DNA of 64,000 nucleotides from Pseudomonas putida (GCF_003228315.1 NZ_CP029693.1:1240001-1304000); one strand, 5' to 3'; counted from the first letter of the stretch, positions 45,306-54,615 are shown. A program made the numbers and translations. Notes: a model not told the origin generated them from the letters alone.

Positions 45306-47368
45306 TGATTAGGCCTCATCACACCGATAGTTCGGGTACCCACGCTAGGCTTGATGCTCAGCCCGGGCTGATTGGTTTTCGCGGTTTCAACAGTGCTGCC
45401 CGGCGGCGCCCCTTTGATGTTGACGTTGATTTCACCATTGACCTTCTGCGCCTGATTGGCCGCCGACTGCTGGAGCAAGCCGCCCGATTGAGCAGCGATG
45501 TTCGGTCGGCTCAGAAGTTGTTGAGTACTCGGAATTCCCGCAGCGCCGTTCATCATTTGCTGACGACGCTGCGCGTTATCGACCGCACCGGCCTGCAACA
45601 ACGCCCCATCCCCGCCACCGGCACCGGCGTTGCGCTGACGCTGCTCTTCGGCGAACTCGTTGGCTTTGTTGGTGGCAGTTTTGATGATGCCGTCGCCACC
45701 CTCCCCGCCGCCGAAGTACTTCATGATCGGCTCAATGATTGGCTTCAGTTTTTCCCACAGGCTCTGAAACCAAGCGGTGATGGGCTCCCAGTTTTTGACG
45801 ATCAATCCCAGTGGAGACCAGTCAAACATCCGCCCGAGAAAGTCCATGACCGGAGTAGAGACCGCCACCAGCACATCCCATAGCGCCTTGAACAACTCGG
45901 TCAATGGCCCCCAGTTCTCCATCACCAGGCCGATCGGCGACCAGGCAAAGGCCTTTTGAAGCCAGCCCCACAGGATTGCGGCCGGACCTCTGATTTTTTC
46001 CCATAACACTTGGAAGTACGGTGCCAAAGCCGACCAGTTGGCCGCGATCAGCCCCGCCGCCGCAGCGATCGCCAGCGCGGCAATCCCGATCGGCGTTGCA
46101 GCGAAAGCCACGCCGAGCAAGCGAACTGCGACGGTTGCTGCGAGCACACCAACCCGGATTGCAGTGAAGGCTGCGCCGGCGATACCCAGACCTCGAACCA
46201 GGCCGGGATTCGCTTCGATCACCTGCGCAATCCTCGACACCATGGGCTGGAGCGCGGTGGATACCGTGTTGATTGCCGGCAAAAGCGCGGCACCTATGGC
46301 TCGCGCAACGCTTGCTGCTGAATTACGCAGCAATTGAAGGTTGTTCGCCGTGGTGGCAGCTCTGGACTGATACTCCTTGTCCATTGAGCCGCCGTATTCC
46401 TGCTGATCGGTAACCTTCTGCAGGTTGCTCCTGAGCAGATCCAGGTTCGTCAGCAACGGCGCAATGGCTCCCACCGACTCACTACCGAACAACGTCGTCA
46501 GCAGCCCAGCCTGCTTTTCCGCCTTCACCTTACTGACTCGGGTTAGTACATCCAGCAAAGTGCCCTGAGCATCTTTCTGCATGCCCGCCGCCACTGCTTT
46601 CGAATCCAGCCGAAGCGCCTTGAAGGCCTGCTGCTGGCCTTTCGTGGCCGCGCTGCCCTTGGTCAGGGCCAGCATGAAGTTTTTGATGCCGGTGGCGGCC
46701 ACTTCCTGTTCGATGCCCACCCCGGCCATTGTCGCGCCCAGTGCCGCGATCTGGCCCGATGCAAGGCCAGCGATCGCACCCAGCGGGCCGATGCGAGTCA
46801 CGATGTCCGAAATCTGCTTGGTGTTCGCAGGCCCCGTGTTGCCGAGATAGTTGATCTTGTCAGCTAGGCCCACGACATCGGTCTGAGTCATTTTGAAAGA
46901 CGTACGCCACTTGGCCATCATGTCGCCGCTTTCCTCGGCAGACTGGTCAAAGGCGATGCCCATCTTCACAGCAGCCTCAGCGAATCCCAGCAGCTCTTCG
47001 CGAGCAATCCCCGACTGCCCCCCGGCGGCGACAATCTTGGCGATATCACCCGCGGCCATGGGCAGGCGTTCGGACATGCGCCCGATGTCGTCGCCCATCT
47101 CCTTGAACTGTTCGGGCTTGTCGAAGTTGACGACCTTACGCACGTCCGCCATCTGTGATTCGAAATCGATCGCGGCGGCCGCACCGGCAACAAACGGGGC
47201 CGCCATGGCACCACCGGCCAAGACATCTCCGAAGCTGATTTTGCCGAGCCCGGTTTTTTCGAGACCTTTCTTGAATCCCGCGATGTTCTTGCGGATGCCG
47301 GCGAGTTTCGGCGACAGCTTGTCGACGCCGGTGATCAACGCCTTGAGCTGGAACTTATCTCCCATCAC
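45302..47368 (-). CDS. Tail tape measure protein
   Basis: A 688-residue protein that sets tail length. The N-terminal third (LAGIRKNIAGFKKGLEKTGL, MADVRKVVNFDKPEQFKEMGDDIGRMSERL) matches the TP901-type tape measure core. Hydrophobic segments at about 380-470 (VRLLGVAFAATPIGIAALAIAAAAGLIAANW) are usual. Three SP(I/L)GL...NW-type repeats follow (about 470-550), with a Gly/Gln-rich tail. Length would suit a short contractile tail. Confidence 0.93.
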   Translation of the reverse strand: MMGDKFQLKALITGVDKLSPKLAGIRKNIAGFKKGLEKTGLGKISFGDVLAGGAMAAPFVAGAAAAIDFESQMADVRKVVNFDKPEQFKEMGDDIGRMSERLPMAAGDIAKIVAAGGQSGIAREELLGFAEAAVKMGIAFDQSAEESGDMMAKWRTSFKMTQTDVVGLADKINYLGNTGPANTKQISDIVTRIGPLGAIAGLASGQIAALGATMAGVGIEQEVAATGIKNFMLALTKGSAATKGQQQAFKALRLDSKAVAAGMQKDAQGTLLDVLTRVSKVKAEKQAGLLTTLFGSESVGAIAPLLTNLDLLRSNLQKVTDQQEYGGSMDKEYQSRAATTANNLQLLRNSAASVARAIGAALLPAINTVSTALQPMVSRIAQVIEANPGLVRGLGIAGAAFTAIRVGVLAATVAVRLLGVAFAATPIGIAALAIAAAAGLIAANWSALAPYFQVLWEKIRGPAAILWGWLQKAFAWSPIGLVMENWGPLTELFKALWDVLVAVSTPVMDFLGRMFDWSPLGLIVKNWEPITAWFQSLWEKLKPIIEPIMKYFGGGEGGDGIIKTATNKANEFAEEQRQRNAGAGGGDGALLQAGAVDNAQRRQQMMNGAAGIPSTQQLLSRPNIAAQSGGLLQQSAANQAQKVNGEINVNIKGAPPGSTVETAKTNQPGLSIKPSVGTRTIGVMRPNQ

Positions 47369-47798
47369 GGCACCTGCTGAAGTTGATTGATGCGTTCGGC
47401 GTGCTCAAGGCTTTCCGTGAGCACATCCAGCGGCCTGGCCATCATCTGTTCGGGATCAACCTTCCAGAACCAGGCCAGGTCATAGGCGACTGCAATCAGG
47501 TCGGCGATGGAGCCGACGCCGCACTCATGAAAAAACTGGCAATCGCCCAACTCAAAGTGTTCAAGTCAGCGAGATCCAACTGGTTGACGGACGAAGGCGG
47601 GATACCGGTGCAGACCGCGATGTACTTCGCGGTGACATCCATGTCAAGGCTGACCTCTTCGTTTTTGTCGATCTTGTACGGCAGCGCCTTGATGGTCCGT
47701 ACTTCCTGCACGGTAGGCCGGCGCAGATTGAGCTCGGTCAGCGGCTCACCGTGGGCCTCGATGGCCACCTGAAGCTGTACGATATTGCTCATTGCCAA
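47365..47798 (-). CDS. Tail assembly chaperone, long form by -1 frameshift
   Basis: The short product (100 residues, ATG 47798 to stop 47496) starts MAMSNIVQLQVAIEAHGEPLTELNLRRPTVQEV, as in Mu gp41-type chaperones. Near its end the message has T-TTT-TTC, a canonical slippery heptamer (plus-strand 47529-47535), in phase with the reading frame. A -1 shift there joins to HECGVGSIADLIAVAYDLAWFWKVDPEQMM and stops at 47365, giving about 144 residues. The long form ends next to the tape measure start, as in lambda G/GT and P2 E/E'. Both forms are expected. Confidence 0.88.
47529..47535 (-). promoter_or_regulatory. Programmed -1 frameshift slippery site
   Basis: The minus-strand heptamer TTTTTTC is read as T TTT TTC in the chaperone frame (codons AGT TTT TTC). 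The two overlapping frames differ by exactly -1. Confidence 0.87.
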
Positions 47799-48136
47799 AC
47801 CCCTTTGATGCCGTCGAATTGAAGTTCCAGGGTGCCGTCATCACCTTTCGACGTCGGCTCATCCACCAGGTACGCGCCCGACAGCACGTAAACCTTGCCG
47901 TTGCTGAATTCGCAGGTGACCGTCATGTCCTTGCCTTCGGTCAGCTTTTTGAGTTGAAGGTCGGGATCATGAAGCGCCGTCATCTTCAGGAAGGGAGTCA
48001 ACGCTTCTTCCTTGTAGAAGCCCGGGTAGACGGTCTCTCGCTTCACATCCATCAACGGCGCCTCCGCCCCACCGGTGACGGTCAACTGCATGCCGTCCAC
48101 CTTGATGTAGGCCGTGCCCGCAACTTTTTTGCCCAT
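47789..48136 (-). CDS. Tail tube protein
   Basis: A 115-residue inner-tube protein of the Mu gpM family. The opening KKVAGTAYIKVDGMQLTVTGGAEAPL and beta-rich body (KLTEGKDMTVTCEFSNGKVYVLSGAYLV) are typical. It lies between sheath and chaperone, as in Mu. A terminator-like hairpin sits just before it. Confidence 0.92.
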   Translation of the reverse strand: MGKKVAGTAYIKVDGMQLTVTGGAEAPLMDVKRETVYPGFYKEEALTPFLKMTALHDPDLQLKKLTEGKDMTVTCEFSNGKVYVLSGAYLVDEPTSKGDDGTLELQFDGIKGVWQ

Positions 48137-48158
48137 GGTCTGAATCTCCAGAATGAAA

Positions 48159-48179
48159 AAGCCCGCTCGGGGCGGGCTT
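48159..48179 (-). terminator. Terminator-like hairpin between sheath and tube
   Basis: The stem AAGCCCGC/GCGGGCTT (48159-48166 with 48172-48179) is followed on the minus strand by TTTTTC. It is almost identical to the hairpin before the capsid gene. Confidence 0.82.
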
Positions 48180-48196
48180 GGTGAAGTCGGTCAGCG

Positions 48197-49693
48197 TTAC
48201 GCCACGGCGTCGTATTGCAGGCGGAACTGGTTGAGCAGCGCGAAGATGCGCAGGCCGTTGATGTAGTCCGGCGGGAACAGCACGTTGACCCGACTCGGAT
48301 CGTTGCTGTCGCGCTCCACCACCAAGTGCTCGGCAAAGAGGTCGGCGTTTTCCACATGACCTTCCGATTCGAGCTTGGCGTACTGCGCAATCAGCTCGCC
48401 GCGGATGGTGCTCGGCGTGACGATGGGTTGGCCGGCGCCGAACCTTGTGCCGTCGCTGGCCAGCTTGTGCCGCCCATACTTGCTGGTGATGACGCTCTGC
48501 ATGCGCCGGATGATGAACGCCGACTGATGCATCGTCTCGCTGTCCAGGTACGAGTTATCCGCCTGGCCATAGGCGTTCTTCTGATAGGTCGTGATCGAGC
48601 GCTGAATCCGCACATACCCGCCTTCGTAGTACGCCGTGGCGATACCGTAGCTGAGCAACGATTGACGCTCAGTCAAGGTGAACCGCCCGCTGGCCGGGGC
48701 TGGGTCGAGACCTGGCATGCTGCCGCTTTGCGTCGGCCGACTGGCATCAGCCGAGAGGAACACCGCCGAGCGTGCGGCGAGCGCCGCTGCTTGAATCCAG
48801 ACCGGTTGCGGCACCCCGGCCTCTACCGCCTGGATGGTCATGTGCTGATCGTTGCGTGCCTGGCCGGCTGCTACCAGCGTTCCGACGGTACCGCGCTTGG
48901 CGCTGTACACATGACCGAACAATTGCTTGGCCCAGCTCCAGCGGCCAACATTGTCATCCATGGCACCTTTCCAGGCATCCAACGAAGTGGTGTCTGTCCA
49001 CGGCTGGCAGATGAACTCGAACGGCTCATCGCCCAGAGCAGCCAACGCGGCTACCTGATCCGGCACACCGGTACCGCCAGTCATCTGGGTCAGAGCTACC
49101 GACAGGCCTGCCGGTGTTTGCTCTCCGTTACTTTTGCCCAGCCGGTTCATCAGCAGGCTGATGTCGGTACCGCTGTCACCCTTCCACTTGCAGGTCAGGG
49201 TCACGACACCGGCAGCGGCCAACGCCGTCAGCGGCAGATCGGGCATGGCGTTGATCTTCACCGCCAGCGCTGACGCCACCTGCGTCGGTGTTGCCGCGCT
49301 GGCGACCGATGCCTGGACGCGAACACCACCTACGTACAGATTGATCAGACCGGTTTCCGTCGCAGTACCCGTGATCGTGACAGTTGCCGTCGCCGCCGCG
49401 CCCGTTGCATTACGTAATGGCAGGCACCAGATTTCGCCCACCGGGTCGGTCTTGCGCCAAGTGTCATACATGGCGGCCAGCATCGAACCTTGGCCACCGA
49501 TGGCCTTGGCGATCGCCAGGCTGGAGACCAGCACCAGACTGCCCACCTCCGGGGCAACCGAAGCGTCGTTCACCTGAGCAACGATCAGCCGGCGCAACGC
49601 CGAGGCCGCGCTATTGGCAGCCGAATTGTCCATCTCCGCATAGAACAGCGGCACGCGGACATCGGCCGGAATGTTGCTGAATCCGATAGCCAT
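48197..49693 (-). CDS. Contractile tail sheath protein (Mu gpL-like)
   Basis: A 498-residue sheath subunit. The N-terminus MAIGFSNIPADVRVPLFYAEMDNSAAN and the C-terminal region (NVLFPPDYINGLRIFALLNQFRLQYDAVA) match the Mu-type sheath. The conserved domain with TYQKNAYGQADNSYLDSETMHQ is intact. The length agrees with Mu gpL. Confirms a contractile (myovirus) tail. Confidence 0.94.
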   Translation of the reverse strand: MAIGFSNIPADVRVPLFYAEMDNSAANSAASALRRLIVAQVNDASVAPEVGSLVLVSSLAIAKAIGGQGSMLAAMYDTWRKTDPVGEIWCLPLRNATGAAATATVTITGTATETGLINLYVGGVRVQASVASAATPTQVASALAVKINAMPDLPLTALAAAGVVTLTCKWKGDSGTDISLLMNRLGKSNGEQTPAGLSVALTQMTGGTGVPDQVAALAALGDEPFEFICQPWTDTTSLDAWKGAMDDNVGRWSWAKQLFGHVYSAKRGTVGTLVAAGQARNDQHMTIQAVEAGVPQPVWIQAAALAARSAVFLSADASRPTQSGSMPGLDPAPASGRFTLTERQSLLSYGIATAYYEGGYVRIQRSITTYQKNAYGQADNSYLDSETMHQSAFIIRRMQSVITSKYGRHKLASDGTRFGAGQPIVTPSTIRGELIAQYAKLESEGHVENADLFAEHLVVERDSNDPSRVNVLFPPDYINGLRIFALLNQFRLQYDAVA

Positions 49694-49899
49694 TATTGCG
49701 CTTCCTCATTTTTCGCCGCGGCGCCGGCCTTGGTGGATTGGGACTTGTCAGCCTTGAGCGTCACGTCCCCGTCTTCTTGGCGTCGGCGCCACCAAGCGTT
49801 GTCGGGGACTTCTCGGCCTTCAACAGGCAAAAGGTCGCCAGCTTCCGGATCGGGCACGGCCCGGCCTTCAACCGGCACCACAGTGATGCGCTTGGTCAT
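49693..49899 (-). CDS. DUF2635-like small protein
   Basis: A 68-residue protein (MTKRITVVPVEGRAVPDPEAGDLLPVEGREVPDNAWW, then a Lys/Ala/Glu-rich tail). This family sits just upstream of the sheath gene in Mu-like tails; its role is unknown. The start is ATG 49899, overlapping the terminator-gene stop by four bases; its own last base overlaps the sheath start. Confidence 0.83.
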   Translation of the reverse strand: MTKRITVVPVEGRAVPDPEAGDLLPVEGREVPDNAWWRRRQEDGDVTLKADKSQSTKAGAAAKNEEAQ

Positions 49900-50486
49900 G
49901 GTGTTACGTCTCCAGTGAATGCAACTTCGATGCGCCCGTCCGGGCCGGGTCGTTTCAGGTTTGGATCTGCGGGATCGATGCAGTCCATGTTGATGTTTGC
50001 GCCGGTGAAAGCCGGCAAACCATCCAGATCCCATTCGTGCCAGGTTTCGGGGGGCTCATCCGGACGACTGCGACCGAGCTGGAATTCCGAAACGAAGGTG
50101 AACTGGTAAACCACCCGGGCACGGCTGATGTGCAGCAACGCCCCTTTTCCGTACTCGATGGGCTCGTACTCCGGGCCGGGCACCCATCCCACCAACGCCC
50201 GCCAGATTTCGGCCCGAATGTCGTGCAGCAGGTCGTTGTCCGCCTGGCCGCGCTCATCCGAGGCATCGAGGACAATCACCACGTTGAACTGGTCGGTAAT
50301 GTCTTGGCGCACACCGGTCTGGATTTTGTTCGGACCAGCAGCATCAGCCGTGGCGATCACATAGGCCGCTGGCAGTGAAAGCTGTGCGCTCTCGACTACG
50401 GCGTCCCAATCAATGCCACCCGCCACGCGACCGGCAAAGGTAGGGCACGTCAGCCGCAGATGGGCAACGATGGGGTTCAGTTTCAT
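49896..50486 (-). CDS. Tail terminator-like protein (Mu gp37 position)
   Basis: A 196-residue protein. AGGIDWDAVVESAQLSLPAAYVIATAD and QFNVVIVLDASDERGQADNDLLHDIRAEIWRAL fit the tail-terminator family of contractile phages. It caps the tail tube before head joining. Located between the gp10-like gene and DUF2635, as expected. Confidence 0.8.
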   Translation of the reverse strand: MKLNPIVAHLRLTCPTFAGRVAGGIDWDAVVESAQLSLPAAYVIATADAAGPNKIQTGVRQDITDQFNVVIVLDASDERGQADNDLLHDIRAEIWRALVGWVPGPEYEPIEYGKGALLHISRARVVYQFTFVSEFQLGRSRPDEPPETWHEWDLDGLPAFTGANINMDCIDPADPNLKRPGPDGRIEVAFTGDVTP

Positions 50487-50508
50487 ATGGGGTTCCGTTG
50501 ATGCAGTG

Positions 50509-51030
50509 TCAGTTCAGAGCAGCGGCGAATGCAGCGGAAAGAATGGATTCAACCTGTGACGACGAATCCTGCAGAGCGTCGATCATGTAGTTATCGCGGG
50601 GCTTGATGCGCCACTCACCAGCGGCTCGTTCGGCGACGAGCCGGGCTCGCGCACCAGCAGCTCGACGGTTTTTTCTACCTTTGCCTTTTCCGGGTGCCAA
50701 CTTGCCCGGCCGGCGTCCCTGCTTCACGCCGTAGTGCAGATAGGCCGGATAGAACTCACCCATTTCAGGAGTAAGCGTCGGGGAAATCTTGACCAAGAAG
50801 CCTGATCGGGACACCTTGAACTTGATCGACTGCACGGTTTCGCCGGTGCGATTGACAGGGTAACCATCTTGCCCTTTCCCCAGCACCAGGTTCATTTGAG
50901 CTCGCTGGGTAACAAGCAAGCCGGCCTTGCGCATACCTGCCCTAATCTTGCGCTTGTCGAATGCCTCCCTATCGAAATTGTCGAACCCTTCGACGTGCAG
51001 GTAACTTTCGACTGATGCTGAGTTAGCCAT
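50509..51030 (-). CDS. HK97 gp10-like head-tail joining protein
   Basis: A 173-residue protein. The start is ATG 51030, within the end of the upstream gene. SVESYLHVEGFDNFDREAFDKRKIRAGMRKAGLLVTQRAQMNL opens the family; the middle is very basic (GRRPGKLAPGKGKGRKNRRAAGARARLVAERAAG). It is presumed to complete the neck. Confidence 0.78.
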   Translation of the reverse strand: MANSASVESYLHVEGFDNFDREAFDKRKIRAGMRKAGLLVTQRAQMNLVLGKGQDGYPVNRTGETVQSIKFKVSRSGFLVKISPTLTPEMGEFYPAYLHYGVKQGRRPGKLAPGKGKGRKNRRAAGARARLVAERAAGEWRIKPRDNYMIDALQDSSSQVESILSAAFAAALN

Positions 51031-51385
51031 AGATGCCTCCCCCTGCCTGCTGAGGGCCGAGCTCTTCAACCTCAAGCAATGTAAAGCGGCGCTTGCCATT
51101 CATGTCTGCAACTCGCCGCACTCGGTAAACCGTGGAGCCGAGGACAACTTCGTGAGCCTCGCTCATGCCCTTCAGGAAGTAGAAAGTCACCCGATGGGTA
51201 ATTCGCACATCGGTCTGAACGCCGTGCGCGTAAACAGCGGTACCGACGGGCTCTATCTTGGCCCACCGTTTTTTCTCTTCGGTGAACAAAGAATCGAGCC
51301 CCTGATTTGGGGCAGGCACATCCGTGCGCAATCTCAGAGTGATACGTCGATCCAGCTCACCGGCGCTTGGTTCGCGCATGGCCAT
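51023..51385 (-). CDS. Head closure/head-tail adaptor protein
   Basis: A 120-residue protein of the SPP1 gp16-type adaptor family: AGELDRRITLRLRTDVPAP, WAKIEPVGTAVYAHGVQTDVRITHRVTFYF and VYRVRRVADMNGKRRFTLLEVEEL. It attaches to the connector and closes the channel after packaging. Overlaps the next gene. Confidence 0.85.
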   Translation of the reverse strand: MAMREPSAGELDRRITLRLRTDVPAPNQGLDSLFTEEKKRWAKIEPVGTAVYAHGVQTDVRITHRVTFYFLKGMSEAHEVVLGSTVYRVRRVADMNGKRRFTLLEVEELGPQQAGGGIYG

Positions 51386-51387
51386 GG

Positions 51388-51939
51388 TCAGAACCTCGGA
51401 GGGACGGTGATATCTGCTACCAGATGATCGAGGAACGTTGATGGCAACTCAGCCAGCGACTGCCCCACCATGAACATTTCCGGGTGACGGTAAATCGTTG
51501 CTGCTGCCATCAACAGCCAGTTGCGAACGCCAGGGTATAGATCGAGATCGAGCCCGGCCTTGTAGCGGATACGCAATGGACCAGTAGGTCGGGCACCATG
51601 GAAATGCAGAAAGCTTTCCCGCGGTCCCTGCTGCAACTCGAACGGCGCTGACTCAGCAGCCCAGGTGCCGTCGGCCTGCTGCAACATGATCGACACAATT
51701 TCACTGGCCTGCCCGATGTCCAACGCATGCCCGGACGCAAACGAGACTGGCCAGTCCTCTTCGTAAGTCGCGCCCCGCAAGGCCGCGCCCGTCTTCGATT
51801 CGCACTGAGAAGTCACACCGGGAATGATGATTTGCTCAATTAGCTCCGGCTCCATGTCTTCCGGTTCGACCCGACACTGGAAAGCCACCTGTGCCAGGGT
51901 CAGAACCGGCTCACCGAAGTACTCGATTCGACGGGCCAT
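51388..51939 (-). CDS. Head-tail connector protein, gp6-like
   Basis: A 183-residue protein with the family layout: LTLAQVAFQCRVEPEDMEPELIEQIIIPGVTSQCESKTGAAL at the start, then a beta insertion and the C-terminal helix (NWLLMAAATIYRHPEMF). In HK97 this protein forms a ring under the portal. Three bases separate it from the adaptor gene. Confidence 0.85.
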   Translation of the reverse strand: MARRIEYFGEPVLTLAQVAFQCRVEPEDMEPELIEQIIIPGVTSQCESKTGAALRGATYEEDWPVSFASGHALDIGQASEIVSIMLQQADGTWAAESAPFELQQGPRESFLHFHGARPTGPLRIRYKAGLDLDLYPGVRNWLLMAAATIYRHPEMFMVGQSLAELPSTFLDHLVADITVPPRF

Positions 51940-51942
51940 GGC

Positions 51943-52248
51943 TTATGGCTTCTCGTCGAGTTCTTCTGGATCAACTGGATCGACTGAAGCCACTGGGTCG
52001 ACAGGATCAATCGGATCGATTGGGTCAACTGATGCAGTGGGCTCGACGGGCTTTCCAGCTTTCTTTGCTGCACCTTTTTTTCCAGCAGGCGCTACCGTAG
52101 ATTTCTCGGTATCTGTCAGAGCTACATACGGCCTGGCAAGACCGGACTCGATTAGTGCGCCGGCGACCTCATCATTGAAGCCCGCAGTCTCCCCAATGGC
52201 GTAACCGCGCCACTCCTTTTTGAAGGTGACGATTTTCTTATCGCTCAT
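51943..52248 (-). CDS. Small protein with a VDP/IDP repeat tail
   Basis: A 101-residue protein. A compact N-terminal part (KKEWRGYAIGETAGFNDEVAGALIESGLARPY) is followed by a Lys/Ala linker and a low-complexity tail of repeated VDP/IDP tripeptides (about 73-95) encoded by near-repeats of nine bases. It lies between capsid and connector, where head-decoration or stabilising proteins often lie. Function unknown. Confidence 0.72.
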   Translation of the reverse strand: MSDKKIVTFKKEWRGYAIGETAGFNDEVAGALIESGLARPYVALTDTEKSTVAPAGKKGAAKKAGKPVEPTASVDPIDPIDPVDPVASVDPVDPEELDEKP

Positions 52249-52271
52249 TTTGCTACCTGCTCAATTGGTTA

Positions 52272-52291
52272 GCCCCACCGGGTGGCGGGGC
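52272..52291 (-). terminator. GC-rich hairpin after the capsid gene
   Basis: GCCCCACC and GGTGGCGGGGC pair imperfectly just after the capsid stop. There is no proper T run on the minus strand, so it may stabilise the mRNA end instead of ending transcription. Confidence 0.5.
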
Positions 52292-52298
52292 CAGAGGA

Positions 52299-53609
52299 TT
52301 ACATTCCGGCGCCCCAAGTGATGGCGGTACCAACGGAAATCGACTCGACGTGACGCGGGCCGAAATCGTGTTTGCTGATCACACGAATCAACGTCTGGTC
52401 ACGCTGGAACGCGCTGACGGTGTTACCCGCTCCGTCCTTGTAAGAGGCCTCGGTGCTGATAGCGATAGCCAACGTGGTGTCCTCACCGATGAAGCAGTCA
52501 GCGAAGTTCACGAAGTAGATTTCGGACTCGTTACCACCGACACCGAGGTTGGTCGGAACCTGGGTGGTGAGCGCCACCGGGTAGCCCTTGAGCATGCCGG
52601 AATCAATTTCCGGGTAGGCCTTGTTGCCGTTACCGTCGCGCAGCGATTGCAGCCAGCGGATGGTGCGCGGCGCCATGATCCAGCCGCAGCCATCCAGTTC
52701 CACGTTCGCCGCTTCGAGGCGCAGCATCATGCTGCCCAGGTACAGATCTACTATGGCGAGGGTTGAGCCTGCCGGTGCACCGAGCACGTTGCCGGCCAGT
52801 GCCCAGTAGCGCAGGCCTTTGGGCAGCGAACCGGTACCGGCGCCGCGAATGAAATGCAGATCCTCGGAAAGACCCATGCTGACCGCTAGGTCGCTGCTGA
52901 CCTGAGCGTCAATGCGGGGATTTACGCCGGAATAAGCGAGCAGATCGTTGGAGATTGGAACGATCGCGGCAGCCTTCTTCGCGGAAAGCTTGAGATCAGC
53001 GAACTGCATTTCGGTGATCGAGATGTCTTGCTCAGTCCCCAAATAGGTAACCTGGGTATTACCGAGCACGCGCGGCATGGTCAGGTTGCCATTGTTGAGC
53101 GGAAGACTGATCGCGCCCATTTTTCGAACAACCGACTTCGGTCGCAGCGATTCGATCACACTGGTACTGAAGTTTTCAGGTACCAACACACCGCCGGCGC
53201 CGGCGGTCACGGTGGACAGCGCCATGTGCACATCGGCACCGTACCCGCCCGTCTTCGCCATTTCAGCAGCAACCTGCTGATTGCCGCCTGCCTGAACCAT
53301 CAACCGAACCATCTGCGCCATCGCCACACCAGGCTTGGTCGGTTCGCTGTGAGTGGTCACACGGGTTGGCGGGCTGTTGTTGCCTTGAGCGCTCTCGTCG
53401 ACCGGCACTGCCGAAGCTGCAGCAATGCGTTCCGCCGTCTCGGCTCGCGTGATTTTTGCGGTCAATTCGTTGATCTGGGTTTCCAGCTGGGTGAACTGCG
53501 CCAGCTGCTCGACCGTGAGGCTTCCCCCACCCGCCTCGATCTGGGCCAACGCCTGGACCTGGGTAACCAGCTGGGCGCGCTCGCTACGCATTTGAAGTAC
53601 AAGGGACAT
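52299..53609 (-). CDS. Major capsid protein, HK97 fold
   Basis: A 436-residue shell protein. The start is ATG 53609 behind a perfect GGAGG. Residues about 1-110 form a coiled-coil delta domain (RSERAQLVTQVQALAQIE..., LETQINELTAKITRAET) that acts as scaffold and is normally removed by the protease gene upstream. The HK97 core begins near GGYGADVHMALSTVTAGAGGVLVPENFSTSVIESLRPKSVVRKMG. A hairpin lies just before the ribosome site. Confidence 0.93.
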   Translation of the reverse strand: MSLVLQMRSERAQLVTQVQALAQIEAGGGSLTVEQLAQFTQLETQINELTAKITRAETAERIAAASAVPVDESAQGNNSPPTRVTTHSEPTKPGVAMAQMVRLMVQAGGNQQVAAEMAKTGGYGADVHMALSTVTAGAGGVLVPENFSTSVIESLRPKSVVRKMGAISLPLNNGNLTMPRVLGNTQVTYLGTEQDISITEMQFADLKLSAKKAAAIVPISNDLLAYSGVNPRIDAQVSSDLAVSMGLSEDLHFIRGAGTGSLPKGLRYWALAGNVLGAPAGSTLAIVDLYLGSMMLRLEAANVELDGCGWIMAPRTIRWLQSLRDGNGNKAYPEIDSGMLKGYPVALTTQVPTNLGVGGNESEIYFVNFADCFIGEDTTLAIAISTEASYKDGAGNTVSAFQRDQTLIRVISKHDFGPRHVESISVGTAITWGAGM

Positions 53610-53629
53610 GGTGCCTCCTGGGCATAAAA

Positions 53630-53650
53630 AAGCCCGCACGGGGCGGGCTT
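53630..53650 (-). terminator. Terminator-like hairpin before the capsid gene
   Basis: The stem AAGCCCGC/GCGGGCTT (53630-53637 with 53643-53650) is followed on the minus strand by TTTTTTATG. It sits between the protease stop and the capsid ribosome site. Confidence 0.82.
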
Positions 53651-53670
53651 GGTGACTGCCGCGAACGCGG

Positions 53671-54615
53671 TCAGATCTGAGATTGAAAATTCAGGGCGGC
53701 GGCGCGGACGGCAATGCGGCCGGTCTGCCTGTTGGCGCGACTTAACGCGATGGAGTGGGACAACTCATCAACGGCCTGTTGCGGGCTCTGTAGCCGATCG
53801 GCGAGACCTGCGGCAATACCCGCCTGCCCCCGAAACAAACCAGCCTCGGTGGCCATTACCTGCTGTACGGATAGCCCGCGGTACTCGGCCACCGCGTTGA
53901 CGAACAACTGGTAGCTTTCCTGCACCACGTCATTCAGGTACTTGAGGGACTGGTCGCTCAGTGGCTCATGCGGGCTGAGGTCGTTTTTGTGAGCCCCGGC
54001 AAATACCGTAGTGACCTTGACGCCCATGCCCTCTTCCATCTTGGAACGGTCCATGTGGCTTGCGATAACGCCAATTGATCCGACGCCACTGGTCTGGCTC
54101 ACCACCAATTCGCTACAGGCCGAACCGATCAGATAACCGCCGCTGTAGGCCATGAAGTTGACGATGCCGGTGATCGGCTTTTGCTGGGCCAAGGCACGGA
54201 TGTCAGCGGCCAACTCAAATGCGCCCACCGCAGAACCGCCCGGGCTGTCGATGTCCAGCACCACCCGCTCGACCATCGGATCGGCAATCGCATTGCTGAT
54301 CTTGGTACGCAGCTCTTCGTAGCTGGTCATGGTTTCGCACATGTTCATGTGGCTGCCACGACTGACCAACACGCCACTGACCGGAATGACCTCGATGCCC
54401 GTTCGGGCGATCGCCGTACGGCGTTCTTCTTCACGCTGAGCGATACGGTCCATACCATCATCCGCCCACAACGCTGCACCCTCCCGGGCGCCGATGTTGA
54501 CGATGTTCAAACTCATTGCTTGGTTGGCCCAGCGAACGCCGAGATCCAACATGTCAGGCATTACCAGCAGCGGCTGATTGAACAGCAGGCTGGAGGCTCG
54601 CAGGTAGTTTTTCAT
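53671..54615 (-). CDS. S49-family prohead protease (SppA/ClpP-like)
   Basis: A 314-residue serine protease that processes the capsid delta domain. Features are VVLDIDSPGGSAVGAFELAADIRAL, the nucleophile Ser in NFMAYSGGYLIGSACSEL (about 164) and the Lys general-base region SGVGSIGVIASHMDRSKMEEG (about 217). Its order portal-protease-capsid is classic for HK97-type heads. Its start overlaps the portal stop by four bases. Confidence 0.92.
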   Translation of the reverse strand: MKNYLRASSLLFNQPLLVMPDMLDLGVRWANQAMSLNIVNIGAREGAALWADDGMDRIAQREEERRTAIARTGIEVIPVSGVLVSRGSHMNMCETMTSYEELRTKISNAIADPMVERVVLDIDSPGGSAVGAFELAADIRALAQQKPITGIVNFMAYSGGYLIGSACSELVVSQTSGVGSIGVIASHMDRSKMEEGMGVKVTTVFAGAHKNDLSPHEPLSDQSLKYLNDVVQESYQLFVNAVAEYRGLSVQQVMATEAGLFRGQAGIAAGLADRLQSPQQAVDELSHSIALSRANRQTGRIAVRAAALNFQSQI

